A stretch of 52,020 bases of DNA from positions 1 to 52,020 of the forward strand of contig NZ_JANQDH010000064.1 in the NCBI RefSeq assembly GCF_029891735.1, given 5' to 3'. The notes under the pieces were generated by a model. That model was not told the DNA's origin, did not search any database, and was given only the letters and a program-made list of their open reading frames with translations. This document shows, in pieces, positions 40,092 through 49,822 of this stretch. The translations under genes and the position numbers were made by a program. The DNA is from Chrysosporum bergii ANA360D (GTDB taxonomy: Bacteria; Cyanobacteriota; Cyanobacteriia; Cyanobacteriales; Nostocaceae). Every line of letters begins with the position of its first letter. The stretch's first letter is position 1.

Positions 40092-40342
40092 TGCCTTTGT
40101 TTAAATACCGAAAGTTATGTTAACTCAAATGTACAGCAACTTTTGGTACAGACCACCCAATAATAGCAGGTAGATATTGGCTACATAGTCAAGACAAATA
40201 ACTTTTTCAGCAAACCCTAGCCAGTATAAAATACAGAGTATATTGTATAACGAGCTAAAACCCGGCTGCAACCTTTCTGTGGCTTGATTACTTCGTTCTT
40301 TTATTTGCCATCTTGATCAGCAAAAGTTGTGAGGTTTAACAT

Positions 40343-41284
40343 ATGAAATTTGGCATTGACATCGCGCACAATTCTCCTCCAGACACCGGTGCTGTAGGGA
40401 TCAAATCTGAGGATGTTTTGACTAGAGATGTCGGGAACAGGGTGATTTCCAAATTACGCGCCCTGGGACATGAAGTAATACCGTGTAAACCAGATAGGTC
40501 TACTTCCGTCACCAATTCACTATTTCAAAGAATCAATACAGCCAATACCAACAGAGTTGACGTTTTTGTCTCCATACACTTCAACGCTTTCAATGGTTTA
40601 GCTAATGGTACGGAAGTATTTGCAGCTAGTCAAGCGGGAAGACAAATTGCCCAACCAGTGTTAAATGAAATTGTCAAATTAGGGTTTTTTAATCGTGGAG
40701 TGAAAAGTGGTTCCCACTTATATGTTTTGAGAAATACCAGGATGCCAGCAATTCTGATAGAATGCTGTTTTGTCGATTCACCAAGGGATATGAATATCTT
40801 TGAATCAGAAGCAACTGCTAATGCTATTGTCAAAGGCTTGACCGGTGAATTGCCTACCAATCCCGTTAATCCCGTACCTGATGAAGAGTTGAATACAGAC
40901 ACTACAGTCATTAGATTGCAAAGAGCCTTAAATCAGTTAAAAATCGAGGATAGCAATGGTAAGCCCTTGGCTGAGGATAATATCATAGGCCAGGCAACTA
41001 GATCGGCAACAGTTAACTTTCAGAATGTTGTGGGACTAGCACCAACGGGAGTTGCAGACGCAAACACCTGGAATGCAATTAACTTGATTTTAGCAAAACG
41101 AATAGTCAGACCTCATCATGCTGGTGGTGCGGTTGTTAGATACATACAATTCCGTTTAGGTGCTGATGCTGATGGTGTCTATGGTCCCCAGACAGGAGCG
41201 GCCATTAGGAAATTTCAAAGGCAAAATGGTTTACTGGCAGATGGTATTGTGGGGAGAATGACCTGGGGAAAATTCATTGGTTAG
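40343..41284 (+). CDS. N-acetylmuramoyl-L-alanine amidase with two peptidoglycan-binding domains
   Basis: Cleaves the amide bond between MurNAc and L-alanine. Residues 1-170 are an Amidase_3 domain with zinc ligands in DIAHN (H9), the Glu of KSEDVLTRD, SIHFNA (H79) and the catalytic Glu in LIECCFVD. Two PG_binding_1 units follow (about 192-250 and 258-312, GVYGPQTGAAIRKFQRQNGL). There is no signal peptide, unlike AmiC-type septal amidases, so export is unclear. GAGG precedes the ATG. It stands alone between the Cys-repeat gene and clpC. Confidence 0.88.
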   Translation: MKFGIDIAHNSPPDTGAVGIKSEDVLTRDVGNRVISKLRALGHEVIPCKPDRSTSVTNSLFQRINTANTNRVDVFVSIHFNAFNGLANGTEVFAASQAGRQIAQPVLNEIVKLGFFNRGVKSGSHLYVLRNTRMPAILIECCFVDSPRDMNIFESEATANAIVKGLTGELPTNPVNPVPDEELNTDTTVIRLQRALNQLKIEDSNGKPLAEDNIIGQATRSATVNFQNVVGLAPTGVADANTWNAINLILAKRIVRPHHAGGAVVRYIQFRLGADADGVYGPQTGAAIRKFQRQNGLLADGIVGRMTWGKFIG

Positions 41285-41288
41285 TATA

Positions 41289-41318
41289 GACGGTAGCGGG
41301 CAAAATGCCCGCAATACA
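41289..41318. repeat. dispersed palindromic repeat after the amidase
   Basis: GCGGGCA-AAA-TGCCCGC is a perfect 7-base-pair palindrome in the family consensus. It lies just past the amidase stop and may double as its terminator. Confidence 0.6.
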
Positions 41319-41330
41319 AAATTTATTAAA

Positions 41331-41399
41331 CTAAGCCGGTCAGTCACCCGACCGACTCGTCTCCAAAACCGTACATGAGACTTTCACCTCATACGGCTC
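41331..41399 (-). mobile_element. group II intron 3'-end remnant (domains V and VI)
   Basis: Read on the minus strand, GAGCCGTATGAGGT-GAAA-GTCTCATGTACGG matches the domain V hairpin: AGC triad, GAAA loop and complementary lower stem. Domain VI-like GTCGGTC...GACCGGC follows. No upstream intron domains or reverse transcriptase are seen, so this is a fragment. Confidence 0.65.
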
Positions 41400-41455
41400 C
41401 TCAACCGATTTCTTAGATGGGATGCGGAATGTGGGTTATATATACCTATGAAAAT

Positions 41456-41477
41456 CCCCCAGTATAACTACTAGGGG
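41456..41477 (-). terminator. terminator of clpC
   Basis: Downstream of clpC on the minus strand, CCCC-AGTA pairs with TACT-GGGG with one mismatch and a TAAC loop, followed by ATTTTC. Confidence 0.5.
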
Positions 41478-41511
41478 TAAAAATTACTAATTAATTAACC
41501 CAGTGACCACA

Positions 41512-43965
41512 CTAACCAGCATTAGCCAAGAGTAACTCTCGCTGTTCTGACCTAGTGATTCTCACTTGATTGTCATCATCAACATCAGCAATAGCTATGA
41601 CTCCATCGGTAATTTCTCCAGATAGCATTGCTTCAGCCAGAGGATCTTCCAACAACCGCATAATCGCTCGGCGTAAAGGTCTAGCACCGTAACTAGGACT
41701 ATAACCCTCTTCTACCACACGGTCTTTAAAGCGTTCTGTCACCTCTAAAGTGATTCCCTTTTCAGTCAAGCGGGTAGCAACCTCACGGAGCATAATATCA
41801 GCAATTTGCTTGACTTCATCTTTAGAAAGCTGAGTGAAGACAATAATATCATCCAACCGGTTGAGAAACTCAGGACGGAAATAAGCCTTCAGTTCCTCAT
41901 TAACTAAGGTGCGAATACGGTTATAACTAGCATTAGCTTCCGTCTCAAACTCAAACCCTAAACCACCACCACCTTTTTCAATCACCTTAGACCCAATGTT
42001 AGAAGTCAGAATAATCAGAGTATTCTTGAAGTCCACTTTCCGACCTTTCGCATCAGTCAAGTGTCCGTCATCCAACAGTTGCAGCAGCATATTAAATACA
42101 TCCGGGTGCGCCTTTTCGATTTCGTCAAAAAGCAGCACCGCGTAAGGTCTACGGCGCACAGCTTCCGTGAGTTGACCGCCTTCTTCGTACCCTACATAAC
42201 CAGGAGGTGAACCAATCAGCTTAGAAACTGTATGTCCTTCCATATATTCAGACATATCTAGACGAATCAAAGCTTCTTCAGCACCAAAGAAGTAAGAAGC
42301 CAAGGATTTGGCTAATTCAGTTTTACCCACTCCGGTAGGACCAGAGAAAATAAAACTAGCGATGGGACGACGGGGATTTTTTAACCCCACTCTAGCTCGA
42401 CGGATAGCACGAGACACAGCCGTAACTGCTTGTTCTTGACCTATTAACCGCTCATGTAGTGTGTCTTCTAGGTGTAGCAGCAACTCTGACTCAGATTCTG
42501 TGAGCTTGTTCACTGGTACCCCTGTCCAAGCAGAGACGATTTGAGCAATATCTTCCTCATCAACGATGGGCGGCTTGACAAATTCCTGATTTTCTGCATC
42601 TGCTTGCAGTTCTGCTTCGAGTTTCACTTCCTCGTCTCGCAGTTGTGCTGCTCTGTCAAAATTCTGGACTCTCACCGCATCTTGTTTGGCTTTACTTACA
42701 CTGACTAATTGCTGCTTCAGTTCTTGATTAGCAGAAATGCGGGAGTTACGCAGACGCACACGAGAGCCTGCTTCATCAATCAAGTCAATTGCTTTATCTG
42801 GTAAAAAGCGATCGCTAATATAACGATCCGACAACTCAGCAGCAGCGACAACAGCCGCATCAGAGATATGTACTTTGTGGTGCTGCTCATAGGCTCCACG
42901 CAAGCCGTAGAGAATTTCAATAGTTTCTGGTACAGAGGGTTCCCCCACCAGAATTGATTGGAAACGACGCTCTAAGGCTGCATCACGCTCAATATGCTGA
43001 CGATACTCATTTAAAGTGGTGGCACCAATACATTGCAATTCACCCCGTGCTAAGGCAGGTTTGAGAATATTGGCTGCGTCTAAGCCTCCTTCCGTACCAC
43101 CAGCACCAACTAAGGTGTGAACTTCGTCAATCACCAAAATAATATTACCTGCAGAACGCACTTCTTGCACTATCTTCTTCAGACGTTCCTCAAAGTCACC
43201 ACGAAAACGGGTTCCAGATACCAATAGCCCCATATCCAGGCTAATCACTAGCTTATCTAGCAGAACTTCGGGAACATCCTGATGGACGATGCGTTGAGCT
43301 AAACCCTCAGCGATCGCGGTTTTCCCCACCCCCGGTTCCCCGATTAACACCGGATTATTCTTTGTCCGGCGACCGAGAATTTGAATAGTCCGCTCAATTT
43401 CCTTTTCTCGACCAACTACAGGGTCAAGCTTACCCTCTTGGGCTAATTTAGTTAGGTTTCTGCCAAATTCTTCTAGACTGAGGTTTTGGGTACGCTTTGA
43501 ACCCCCACCTGTGCTAGCAAACACTGACGTACCTTCGCCCAAACGACGGATCACGTTGCTGCGGATATTCTTCAGGTCAACCCCCAGATTTTGTAGCACT
43601 TTGGCCGCCACACCTTCACCAGCCTCTGTCAAACCTAAAAGCAAGTGTTCAGTGCTGATGTAGTTGTGTCCCAGGTTATTAGCTTCCCTAAAGGATTGCT
43701 CAAATAAGCTTTTCACCTTGGGAGTAAAAGGAATTTCTGGTGGTACAAAACCAGAACCTTTACCAATAATTTTTTCAACCTCTCGGCGTGCTTCCTTCAA
43801 ATTCACACCTAATTCGGACAGCACTTTAGCAGCAACCCCAGTCCCTTCTCCCATTAAACCCAGGAGAATTTGTTCAGTTCCTACAAAATTGTGTCCCAGG
43901 CGACGTGCTTCCTCCTGGGCTAACATAATTACTTTAATGGCTTCGGAAGTGAAGTGTTCAAACAT
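41512..43965 (-). CDS. clpC: ATP-dependent Clp protease ATP-binding subunit ClpC
   Basis: The Hsp100 unfoldase that feeds substrates to ClpP in cyanobacteria and plastids. 817 residues: two N-terminal Clp_N repeats ([26 protein letters not shown]), first AAA domain with GEPGVGKTA near residue 208, a UVR motif ([13 protein letters not shown]) near 433, and the second AAA with GPTGVGKTE near 550. ClpC is essential in Anabaena-type strains. GGGAG precedes the ATG. A large divergent gap with the DUF3288 gene lies upstream. Confidence 0.97.
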   Translation of the reverse strand: MFEHFTSEAIKVIMLAQEEARRLGHNFVGTEQILLGLMGEGTGVAAKVLSELGVNLKEARREVEKIIGKGSGFVPPEIPFTPKVKSLFEQSFREANNLGHNYISTEHLLLGLTEAGEGVAAKVLQNLGVDLKNIRSNVIRRLGEGTSVFASTGGGSKRTQNLSLEEFGRNLTKLAQEGKLDPVVGREKEIERTIQILGRRTKNNPVLIGEPGVGKTAIAEGLAQRIVHQDVPEVLLDKLVISLDMGLLVSGTRFRGDFEERLKKIVQEVRSAGNIILVIDEVHTLVGAGGTEGGLDAANILKPALARGELQCIGATTLNEYRQHIERDAALERRFQSILVGEPSVPETIEILYGLRGAYEQHHKVHISDAAVVAAAELSDRYISDRFLPDKAIDLIDEAGSRVRLRNSRISANQELKQQLVSVSKAKQDAVRVQNFDRAAQLRDEEVKLEAELQADAENQEFVKPPIVDEEDIAQIVSAWTGVPVNKLTESESELLLHLEDTLHERLIGQEQAVTAVSRAIRRARVGLKNPRRPIASFIFSGPTGVGKTELAKSLASYFFGAEEALIRLDMSEYMEGHTVSKLIGSPPGYVGYEEGGQLTEAVRRRPYAVLLFDEIEKAHPDVFNMLLQLLDDGHLTDAKGRKVDFKNTLIILTSNIGSKVIEKGGGGLGFEFETEANASYNRIRTLVNEELKAYFRPEFLNRLDDIIVFTQLSKDEVKQIADIMLREVATRLTEKGITLEVTERFKDRVVEEGYSPSYGARPLRRAIMRLLEDPLAEAMLSGEITDGVIAIADVDDDNQVRITRSEQRELLLANAG

Positions 43966-44088
43966 AGCGGGTTATTGCTCCCTTGCTGCTTTGGGCTTTG
44001 GGTGGGCTAAATCTTCACCCTAATTTAAACTTTTTTGTATTTTCTTAAAGATAATGTATCTTTACTTAAATTTACATGGCTGTGGTGA

Positions 44089-44102
44089 GAGCCGTATGAG
44101 GT
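44089..44102 (+). mobile_element. partial domain V-like sequence upstream of clpC
   Basis: GAGCCGTATGAGGT is identical to the first arm of the domain V fragment on the other side of clpC, but in opposite orientation, and the second arm is missing. It may be a second intron remnant or chance. Confidence 0.35.
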
Positions 44103-44198
44103 AAGGTGTGTTTGCCGTCATAATTAATCATTGCCTAATTGAGAGATGATTGACTCTAGAACTGGGATGAGATGATCATCCAACTAAAGGTATAAATC

Positions 44199-44498
44199 AT
44201 GTCTGATCTACACGGAAATAGCAAGGATCAACAACATCCCCTTTACAACCGCGATCGCCCCTCTATTGATATTCTACTCCGTCAAGAGCCAACAGACTAC
44301 AATTTAGCCGAATTAGCTAGATTAAAAATTCGTTATCAAGGCTTTCCAGGGGCTAGAGACATCCAACGAGACCTTGATAAAGTGTTGCAGCAGTGGGGTT
44401 TAACGGAAGCAGAACTTTTTGCCAAAACCCGCCAAATCCACAGTGCGGGAGGAATTTATCAAAGTCGCGGTAAAAAAGAAGAGCAAGATTGGAACTAG
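44199..44498 (+). CDS. DUF3288 family protein
   Basis: A 99-residue cytoplasmic protein of a cyanobacteria-specific family (QHPLYNRDR at the start, EPTDYNLAELARL and KIRYQGFPGARDIQ in the middle). Function unknown. Divergent from clpC and convergent with the MCE gene. Confidence 0.8.
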   Translation: MSDLHGNSKDQQHPLYNRDRPSIDILLRQEPTDYNLAELARLKIRYQGFPGARDIQRDLDKVLQQWGLTEAELFAKTRQIHSAGGIYQSRGKKEEQDWN

Positions 44499-44515
44499 TC
44501 ATTGGTCATTGGTGA

Positions 44516-45985
44516 TTACTTTCTTTCCTCTCCATACTTCCGCAACTCCTTGAGTAATTTTTCTTGAGATGATTCTGGAATTACTGAATTAACCATTGGT
44601 TGGGGATTTGCTTCCCAAATATCAGCAGCAGGTGTGGGTTTTACATTCAGCGCCTGTTGTCTCGACTTGGTGGGGGAAAGCTCAATCTTGGGTGTACTAA
44701 CAGGAGGCTGCTTAATAGTTGGTTTCTTCACCACAGGCTGCTTAACAACAGGTTGGCTAACAGCTGTTTTGAGAGAATCTAAAGTAGCCCCTACCTTTAC
44801 TTGTTGCTGCATCTGTTCTGTAGAAGACACCAAGCTACTTAAACCATTCACCAATTGCAATAGATTTTGTCTAAAAGCTGGATCACCTGTTAATTCGTCT
44901 AAATCCGATGTAATCTTTTGGGTATTGGCAAAAGTTACCCTGGCTGAATCTAAGGTTTGCTGCATGAGCAATAAAGTCTGAGGGTCAGTTAAGGTTTGAG
45001 AAGCATCCCGTAAATTAGCTGACGCTTGGGCCGCATTGGCGGAAAGGCTTTCTAAATTCTTCAGTAATTCCCCTTGGGTCAGTTGACTAACCGCAGGCGA
45101 CAGACTACTGACTGTCACCCGGAGTTGATTGCTAGTTTCGGTAATATTGTTTAAAGCACCAACCAAAGAACTGCGATTACTCGTCAATAGTTCATCTAAG
45201 TTATTCAACAACCGATTAGCTTGATTGGCTGTAGAACTAAATTCACTGGCTGTCGCCCCTAATTGATCTACCGTTTTCGTCGCGGATGTAGTCAGTTTAT
45301 TTGTAGCTTGTTGTACTGAATTGGCCGTATTGGCAAATGTCCCTAGTTGTTTTTCAAAGCTTTTGCTCAAACTTTGGAAATCTTGACTAAGGGATGCAAC
45401 ATTTGTGGCTGCTACTGTGGAGCTTTCTAACAGTCGATTCAGTCTCTGATAAAATTCTGGCTCATTATATGTAGTGGCTAAATTCGTGGCCGTGCGAATC
45501 AGTTCATCAACACTAATACCAATTTCACCTTGTAAGCGAGAACCATCACAAATAATCACACTCTCATCACAATCATTATCTAATGGTTTAGCGATCGCCT
45601 CCCCAGTAGGTATAGATTTTTTCGGTGTAATGTCGATAATACTTTCGCTAATTAATCCACTTTGATTAGCTTCAATTAGCACCTCACTGGGAATCATTAA
45701 GTCAGTTCTAGTAATTTCCAGTTCCACATCTACCGCATTTGATCCGGCTTTAACCCCAGAAATATTACCTACTTTCACCCCCCGATACCGGACTGGTGCG
45801 CCTTTTTGCATACCACCAGCATTAGCAAATTCTACTATAAACTTATATGAATTGCTACTAGCTGTAAATCTATTCAACCACAGCACAATCATCACAAATG
45901 CCCCTAAACCCAGTATAATCAACAAACCCACCGAGCCTTCTCTTAATGTGCGCCTAGAAGCAAAACTATTAGTTATATCTCGCAT
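44516..45985 (-). CDS. MCE (MlaD-like) family protein
   Basis: A 489-residue envelope protein. One membrane helix at about 17-37, an MCE domain at about 42-120 (FANAGGMQKGAPVRYRGVKV, VGNISG), a long Ser/Thr/Asn-rich helical region (about 180-390) and a Pro/Lys-rich tail. MCE proteins form tunnels carrying lipids between membranes; in cyanobacteria and plastids (TGD2) they work with an ABC system. The ABC ATPase gene is 17 bases upstream; no MlaE permease gene is beside it. Confidence 0.88.
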   Translation of the reverse strand: MRDITNSFASRRTLREGSVGLLIILGLGAFVMIVLWLNRFTASSNSYKFIVEFANAGGMQKGAPVRYRGVKVGNISGVKAGSNAVDVELEITRTDLMIPSEVLIEANQSGLISESIIDITPKKSIPTGEAIAKPLDNDCDESVIICDGSRLQGEIGISVDELIRTATNLATTYNEPEFYQRLNRLLESSTVAATNVASLSQDFQSLSKSFEKQLGTFANTANSVQQATNKLTTSATKTVDQLGATASEFSSTANQANRLLNNLDELLTSNRSSLVGALNNITETSNQLRVTVSSLSPAVSQLTQGELLKNLESLSANAAQASANLRDASQTLTDPQTLLLMQQTLDSARVTFANTQKITSDLDELTGDPAFRQNLLQLVNGLSSLVSSTEQMQQQVKVGATLDSLKTAVSQPVVKQPVVKKPTIKQPPVSTPKIELSPTKSRQQALNVKPTPAADIWEANPQPMVNSVIPESSQEKLLKELRKYGEERK

Positions 45986-46002
45986 ATTTTTTCTCCATCC
46001 AC

Positions 46003-46788
46003 CTACCCAGCTACCTGAATCGGTCCATCTATACTGCCAGTAATAAATTGTCTCATCAAGGGATGTTCTGTATTATCCATATCACTAACAGTACCCTGCC
46101 ATTGCACTTTACCTTGATAAAGGAACACTAATCTATCCACTGTACGACGAATGGTACTATGTTGATGGGTAACAATGGCATAAGTACTACAGACTCCTTG
46201 TGTTGATTGCAATTGACGAATTAAATCTTCTATCACCGTTGAAGCAATAGGGTCAAGTCCTGCGGTGGGTTCATCATATAGTAAAACTTCTGGCCCGTCT
46301 GTGAGACTATCAGGATTAGAGATAATTGCTCTGGCAAAACTTACCCGCTTTCGCATTCCCCCGGATAGTTCAGATGGGTACAAATGGCTAATTCCCGATA
46401 AACCAACCATTTCTAATTTTTCTTTTACCAGTTCTTGGATACGCGATCGCGGTATCTTTGAATGTTGATAAAGTAAAAAACCCACATTTTCATCTACCGT
46501 CAACGAATCAAATAACGCCGCTTGTTGAAACACCATACCAATACTAATAGGATCAGTAATGTCCTCAATTAACCCATCTCGTCGTACCCCTTGGATATAA
46601 ATTTCTCCACCATCGGGAGCAATTAATCCGGCAATAATTCTTAAAACCGTTGATTTACCAGTTCCAGAAGGTCCAATAATCCCTAATGCTTCCCCGCGAT
46701 AAATTGTCAAGTCCACATTATCTAAAATTTTCTTCTCACCAAAGGACTTAGAAATACCTTTCAGTTCAATTAATGGTTCATTAGTCAT
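46003..46788 (-). CDS. ABC transporter ATP-binding protein (MlaF-like)
   Basis: A 261-residue ATPase with Walker A GPSGTGKST near residue 39, signature LSGGMRKR near 142, Walker B LLYDEPTAG and the switch His in VTHQHST. It is the ATPase expected for the MCE tunnel. The start ATG is inside a TCATTGGTCATTAGT-type repeat, so the first codons may derive from it. Confidence 0.9.
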   Translation of the reverse strand: MTNEPLIELKGISKSFGEKKILDNVDLTIYRGEALGIIGPSGTGKSTVLRIIAGLIAPDGGEIYIQGVRRDGLIEDITDPISIGMVFQQAALFDSLTVDENVGFLLYQHSKIPRSRIQELVKEKLEMVGLSGISHLYPSELSGGMRKRVSFARAIISNPDSLTDGPEVLLYDEPTAGLDPIASTVIEDLIRQLQSTQGVCSTYAIVTHQHSTIRRTVDRLVFLYQGKVQWQGTVSDMDNTEHPLMRQFITGSIDGPIQVAG

Positions 46789-46800
46789 TGGTCATTAGTT
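46778..46800. repeat. short heptad repeat (TCATTGGTCATTAGT)
   Basis: TTAGTCATTGGTCATTAGTT overlaps the ABC ATPase start. Similar runs occur at 44498-44512 and near 49297. Another short tandem repeat type of Nostocales. Confidence 0.55.
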
Positions 46801-46950
46801 ATTAAAAATAAGCATCCACAAATTACTGAAAAACCCATAAGATGCTAACTCAAGTAGTCACACAGCTAAGTATAATCTTAGTCAAGGTGAGTAGGGGGGC
46901 TTTGACAATCCCAAGACGATATGATTTAATAAATAAATAATATCGATATC

Positions 46951-46999
46951 GTAAACTTTGCGTAGCCTGTCCGATGACCGCGTAGCAACATCAGTTTAC
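46951..46999. repeat. short element with 7-base inverted ends
   Basis: GTAAACT and AGTTTAC flank a core with two direct copies of GCGTAGC. It is 49 bases long, in the gap upstream of the ABC gene, and carries no ORF. Such elements occur as multicopy repeats in Nostocales. Confidence 0.5.
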
Positions 47000-47060
47000 A
47001 ATCCTCTGTATTTCAACCAGGGGAGATGTCAAGACCCATTAGCACATTACCATTTTCCTG

Positions 47061-47696
47061 TTACATCTCACAAATTGCTTTTAAAACTTGTAACACTTCA
47101 ACAGCGCGGGGAAATTCCATAAAATTTAATAACGGCATCAAGTAATAAATGGGCGGATTACCTTGTTCAATATAAATAAACTGATAAACTCTGCCATTAG
47201 TTGTTAAACCCCAAACCGATGTTTGATGATTTAAACCTTTATAAGCGTAGGTCAGCAGTTGTGGTAAACCTGTGAAAATATCAATTTGACTATTTTTTGA
47301 TTCAATTAAAAGTATCCATAAATATAGTTGGGACTGGGTATGTTTAGCTTTACTCACAGCTAAAATATCCATCCTCCCTCTCACGGTGGTATCCTCATCT
47401 TCAACTTCAATATCAGCAATATCTTCTTCTAGGCGAATTTCCATGGGATAGCGATAAAAGCCAGCTAATCTCAACAACGGTGCAAGTACCAAAAACTTTA
47501 CCTGACCTTCCGAAACCTTACCTGCTGTCAGGTACTTATCAAAGTCATTCTGAAGCTGTTTCAAATCCTGGTGTTCTACATCTGTGATCGGTTCCAGGGA
47601 TAAAAGAGGAGAAAATAAACCATCGTAGTGTTTTTCAAACCCAAACAAACGCTGAACATCCTCTAGAGACAAATTACTAGCATTAACAATTGTCAT
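47061..47696 (-). CDS. PD-(D/E)XK-type protein (HsdR N-terminal-like)
   Basis: A 211-residue protein with a nuclease core: GRMDILAV (D) then, after a strand, LLIESKNS (E-x-K) in residues 106-135, the pattern of type I restriction R-subunit N-terminal domains. The helicase part and any methylase or specificity subunits are absent. Such stand-alone proteins are widespread in cyanobacteria and their role is unknown; nuclease activity is inferred from the motif. Confidence 0.75.
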   Translation of the reverse strand: MTIVNASNLSLEDVQRLFGFEKHYDGLFSPLLSLEPITDVEHQDLKQLQNDFDKYLTAGKVSEGQVKFLVLAPLLRLAGFYRYPMEIRLEEDIADIEVEDEDTTVRGRMDILAVSKAKHTQSQLYLWILLIESKNSQIDIFTGLPQLLTYAYKGLNHQTSVWGLTTNGRVYQFIYIEQGNPPIYYLMPLLNFMEFPRAVEVLQVLKAICEM

Positions 47697-47746
47697 GGAT
47701 TTTTGCTGAATGTGAGCCAGGAATACTAAAATTATAGTAGGTTAGG

Positions 47747-48331
47747 TTAATGTTGATGGACCTTTTCCAGTAACCACATAGAAGCAACAATACCAACAAA
47801 ATGAGCAGCAATACCATTAATATTAGCCACCAGTATAAATACATCCAACGCTCGAATAATCTTATTAGGATTAACAATTGCCACTCCAGGGGGTTGAGAT
47901 ACAACCTTTGCCACTAACACACTCACACTGCTTCCAGCACCTAAAAGAGTCAGCAGCATCCCCACCAAACTGATCAAAATACCCATGCGAATGGTTGTAA
48001 TTGTATCCGCTTTACTTGGATGCAGAGTAGGATTAGGATTGTCTAAGCGTCTGCCTAGGCGCGTGTAACGAAAATCCCAAAATACACCGAATAATAATAA
48101 TAAAACTCCAATTACAGCCCAAAAAACACCAACTCCCAGTCCGGGATTTGATTTATCGGCAAAATCACGACCAGTAGAAGCAAATAATAATAATAAGCCA
48201 GAAACCAGCGCCAACGCCAATTGTACCCATAACATCATCCATCCTGTTAGACGAATTTGATTGGCAATTTTGTGCTTAGATGTTCTTAAATGCGATCGCA
48301 CTAGCGATCGCACTTCTGTTTCTGGCTCCAT
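47747..48331 (-). CDS. DUF3611 family membrane protein
   Basis: A 194-residue protein with four hydrophobic segments (about 29-50, 68-86, 113-134, 160-188), a cyanobacterial/plastid family of unknown function. Two HIP1-like GCGATCGC runs lie within its first codons. Separate from its neighbours by about 50 and 150 bases. Confidence 0.82.
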   Translation of the reverse strand: MEPETEVRSLVRSHLRTSKHKIANQIRLTGWMMLWVQLALALVSGLLLLFASTGRDFADKSNPGLGVGVFWAVIGVLLLLFGVFWDFRYTRLGRRLDNPNPTLHPSKADTITTIRMGILISLVGMLLTLLGAGSSVSVLVAKVVSQPPGVAIVNPNKIIRALDVFILVANINGIAAHFVGIVASMWLLEKVHQH

Positions 48332-48481
48332 ATAATTTCTATAATTTGTATAATTTGTTTGATAATTTGTTTGATAATTTCCATTTCATTTCCTTAGCCC
48401 CATACTAAATATTAGTTTCCCAGTTCATCCCCCAGACCCCCCCACAGACATAATTACACTGCTCACTAAAAACTTCAGCAA

Positions 48482-49207
48482 CTATCCAACCCGTCCATAA
48501 CGTGCAGTTAAACAACTAGCCCCATCTGCTTGATTACACAACCAAGCCCACATCTGATCACCAAAAGAAAAATGCCACCATTCTCTAGGATTACGTTGAA
48601 AACCCGCTTTTAACATCACATCATGCAACAATTGCCGATAAGCATGATATTCTCCTGCTTCCGGGTAATCACTATAGGCATAATAATTGGGGTGCGATCG
48701 CTCTGACAACTCATCAATAGGCGAACCCATATATACCACCTTCCCCGTATCATCCACCAGAGTCACATCTACAGCGGCCCCGGTACTGTGGGGAGGAGGA
48801 GTATTTTCATCCCAACTCGGTACAGCCCAAATTTCATAAACCGACTCCCAAATCTCTTGGCGTTGTAGTGGTGATAACTCAGCCTCAGTCAGCCCCTGTT
48901 CTTGTAACGCCTGAGCAAAAGTGTAGTCTACCATAAACTGCTGCACACCCACCGGACGATAGGCATCAAAAATTTGGATATACCAACCAGAGTAAAGACA
49001 CTGTAAGTAACTTTGCGCTTCAATTAAATGCTCAATCACACCCTGGCGGAGATAATAAGGTGAATATTCCCCATAATTTGCACCAAGTTTTTCATAAGCA
49101 TGGGGGGATTCCACCGCAAAAAATTTCAAAGGAATAGCCACAAGCGGTTCACCGCATTCTACTATCGGTATTTCGTGATAAGGCCGCATCAAATCAATGT
49201 AACTCAC
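48482..49207 (-). CDS. D-alanyl-D-alanine dipeptidase (VanX-like, M15D)
   Basis: A 241-residue zinc peptidase releasing D-alanine from D-Ala-D-Ala. The family zinc motifs are present: PHSTGAAVDVTL (SxHxxGxAxD-type, residues about 139-150) and EWWHFSFG (ExxWH-type, about 213-220); DAYRP lies near 80. No signal peptide is clear, so it may act in the cytoplasm in D-Ala-D-Ala recycling rather than vancomycin resistance. Confidence 0.87.
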   Translation of the reverse strand: MSYIDLMRPYHEIPIVECGEPLVAIPLKFFAVESPHAYEKLGANYGEYSPYYLRQGVIEHLIEAQSYLQCLYSGWYIQIFDAYRPVGVQQFMVDYTFAQALQEQGLTEAELSPLQRQEIWESVYEIWAVPSWDENTPPPHSTGAAVDVTLVDDTGKVVYMGSPIDELSERSHPNYYAYSDYPEAGEYHAYRQLLHDVMLKAGFQRNPREWWHFSFGDQMWAWLCNQADGASCLTARYGRVG

Positions 49208-49320
49208 TAGATTGAGAAGGGCTATATCACCCTTTGTTTTTTAATAATTTAACCCACTCAAACAATCTTATAGCATTCCTTAAACACCTAAGATACCAAT
49301 GACCAATGTAAATGCTTTTC

Positions 49321-49421
49321 TTGTAGCGGGAGAATACTTCCACTGCGCCCAGGACAAGTCCTGCTTGCTGCTGAATATATCCCGCCCCCTAATAATGTAC
49401 CTCACTTGGGCAAAATTCGCT
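49321..49421. repeat. composite dispersed repeat
   Basis: TTGTAGCGGGAGAATACTTCC, CAGGACAAGTCCTGC and then ACCTCACTTGGGCAAAATTC. The last part matches 21 of 23 bases at 37828-37850, and both copies follow the palindrome-type part. Confidence 0.6.
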
Positions 49422-49612
49422 GTCATCTGTATTACATAAACATATATAGTATAAGTACTTCCACAGGGTTTGAGCGAGAGTTGTCAGCCCTCCAGGAATT
49501 CAAGTATTAATCTCATCGTTTTTAAAAACTATATTTTCACATCCAAAAAACCGCCACATATTCAGTGCAATTCAATATTTCACCCACAGCCAAGAATATT
49601 TAACTGTACTTT

Positions 49613-49656
49613 CTTAACATATCCTTAACATATCCTTAACCTATTCTTAACCTATT
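49613..49656 (+). promoter_or_regulatory. Pho box (four 11-base CTTAAC repeats)
   Basis: CTTAACATATC twice, then CTTAACCTATT twice, starting at 49613, 49624, 49635 and 49646. The cyanobacterial SphR/PhoB box is 8-base YTTAAYYW units spaced by 3, i.e. an 11-base period, so all four copies fit. A degenerate fifth (CTTGTTAT) follows, and TACATT at 49671 could be the -10. It points towards the large surface-protein gene. Confidence 0.7.
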
Positions 49657-49793
49657 CTTGTTATCCAGCCTACATTTATCATTTAATAAATCGTGAAATA
49701 CTTGTGCAGTAAGCATTACAGCCATTATTATTAACATTAATAAACACAGAATTTCAGGCGCGAGAAATCCCATAAAAAAATTGCAAACAAGGG

Positions 49794-49822
49794 TTGACAA
49801 ATCCAATTAGGTCAGCTAGTAT
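49794..49822 (+). promoter_or_regulatory. sigma70-type promoter candidate
   Basis: TTGACA (49794-49799), a 17-base spacer and TAGTAT (49817-49822), about 225 bases before the ATG of the large protein. Confidence 0.5.

Noticed and set aside
43664-44023. 119-codon plus-strand ORF antisense to the clpC start
   Set aside because: Shadow of the Clp_N repeats; no independent support.
47061-47696. A type I restriction system
   Set aside because: Only an N-terminal-like nuclease domain is present; no helicase, methylase or specificity genes are nearby.
48482-49207. Vancomycin-resistance gene vanX
   Set aside because: No vanH, vanA or regulator is present; the dipeptidase is more likely in wall recycling.
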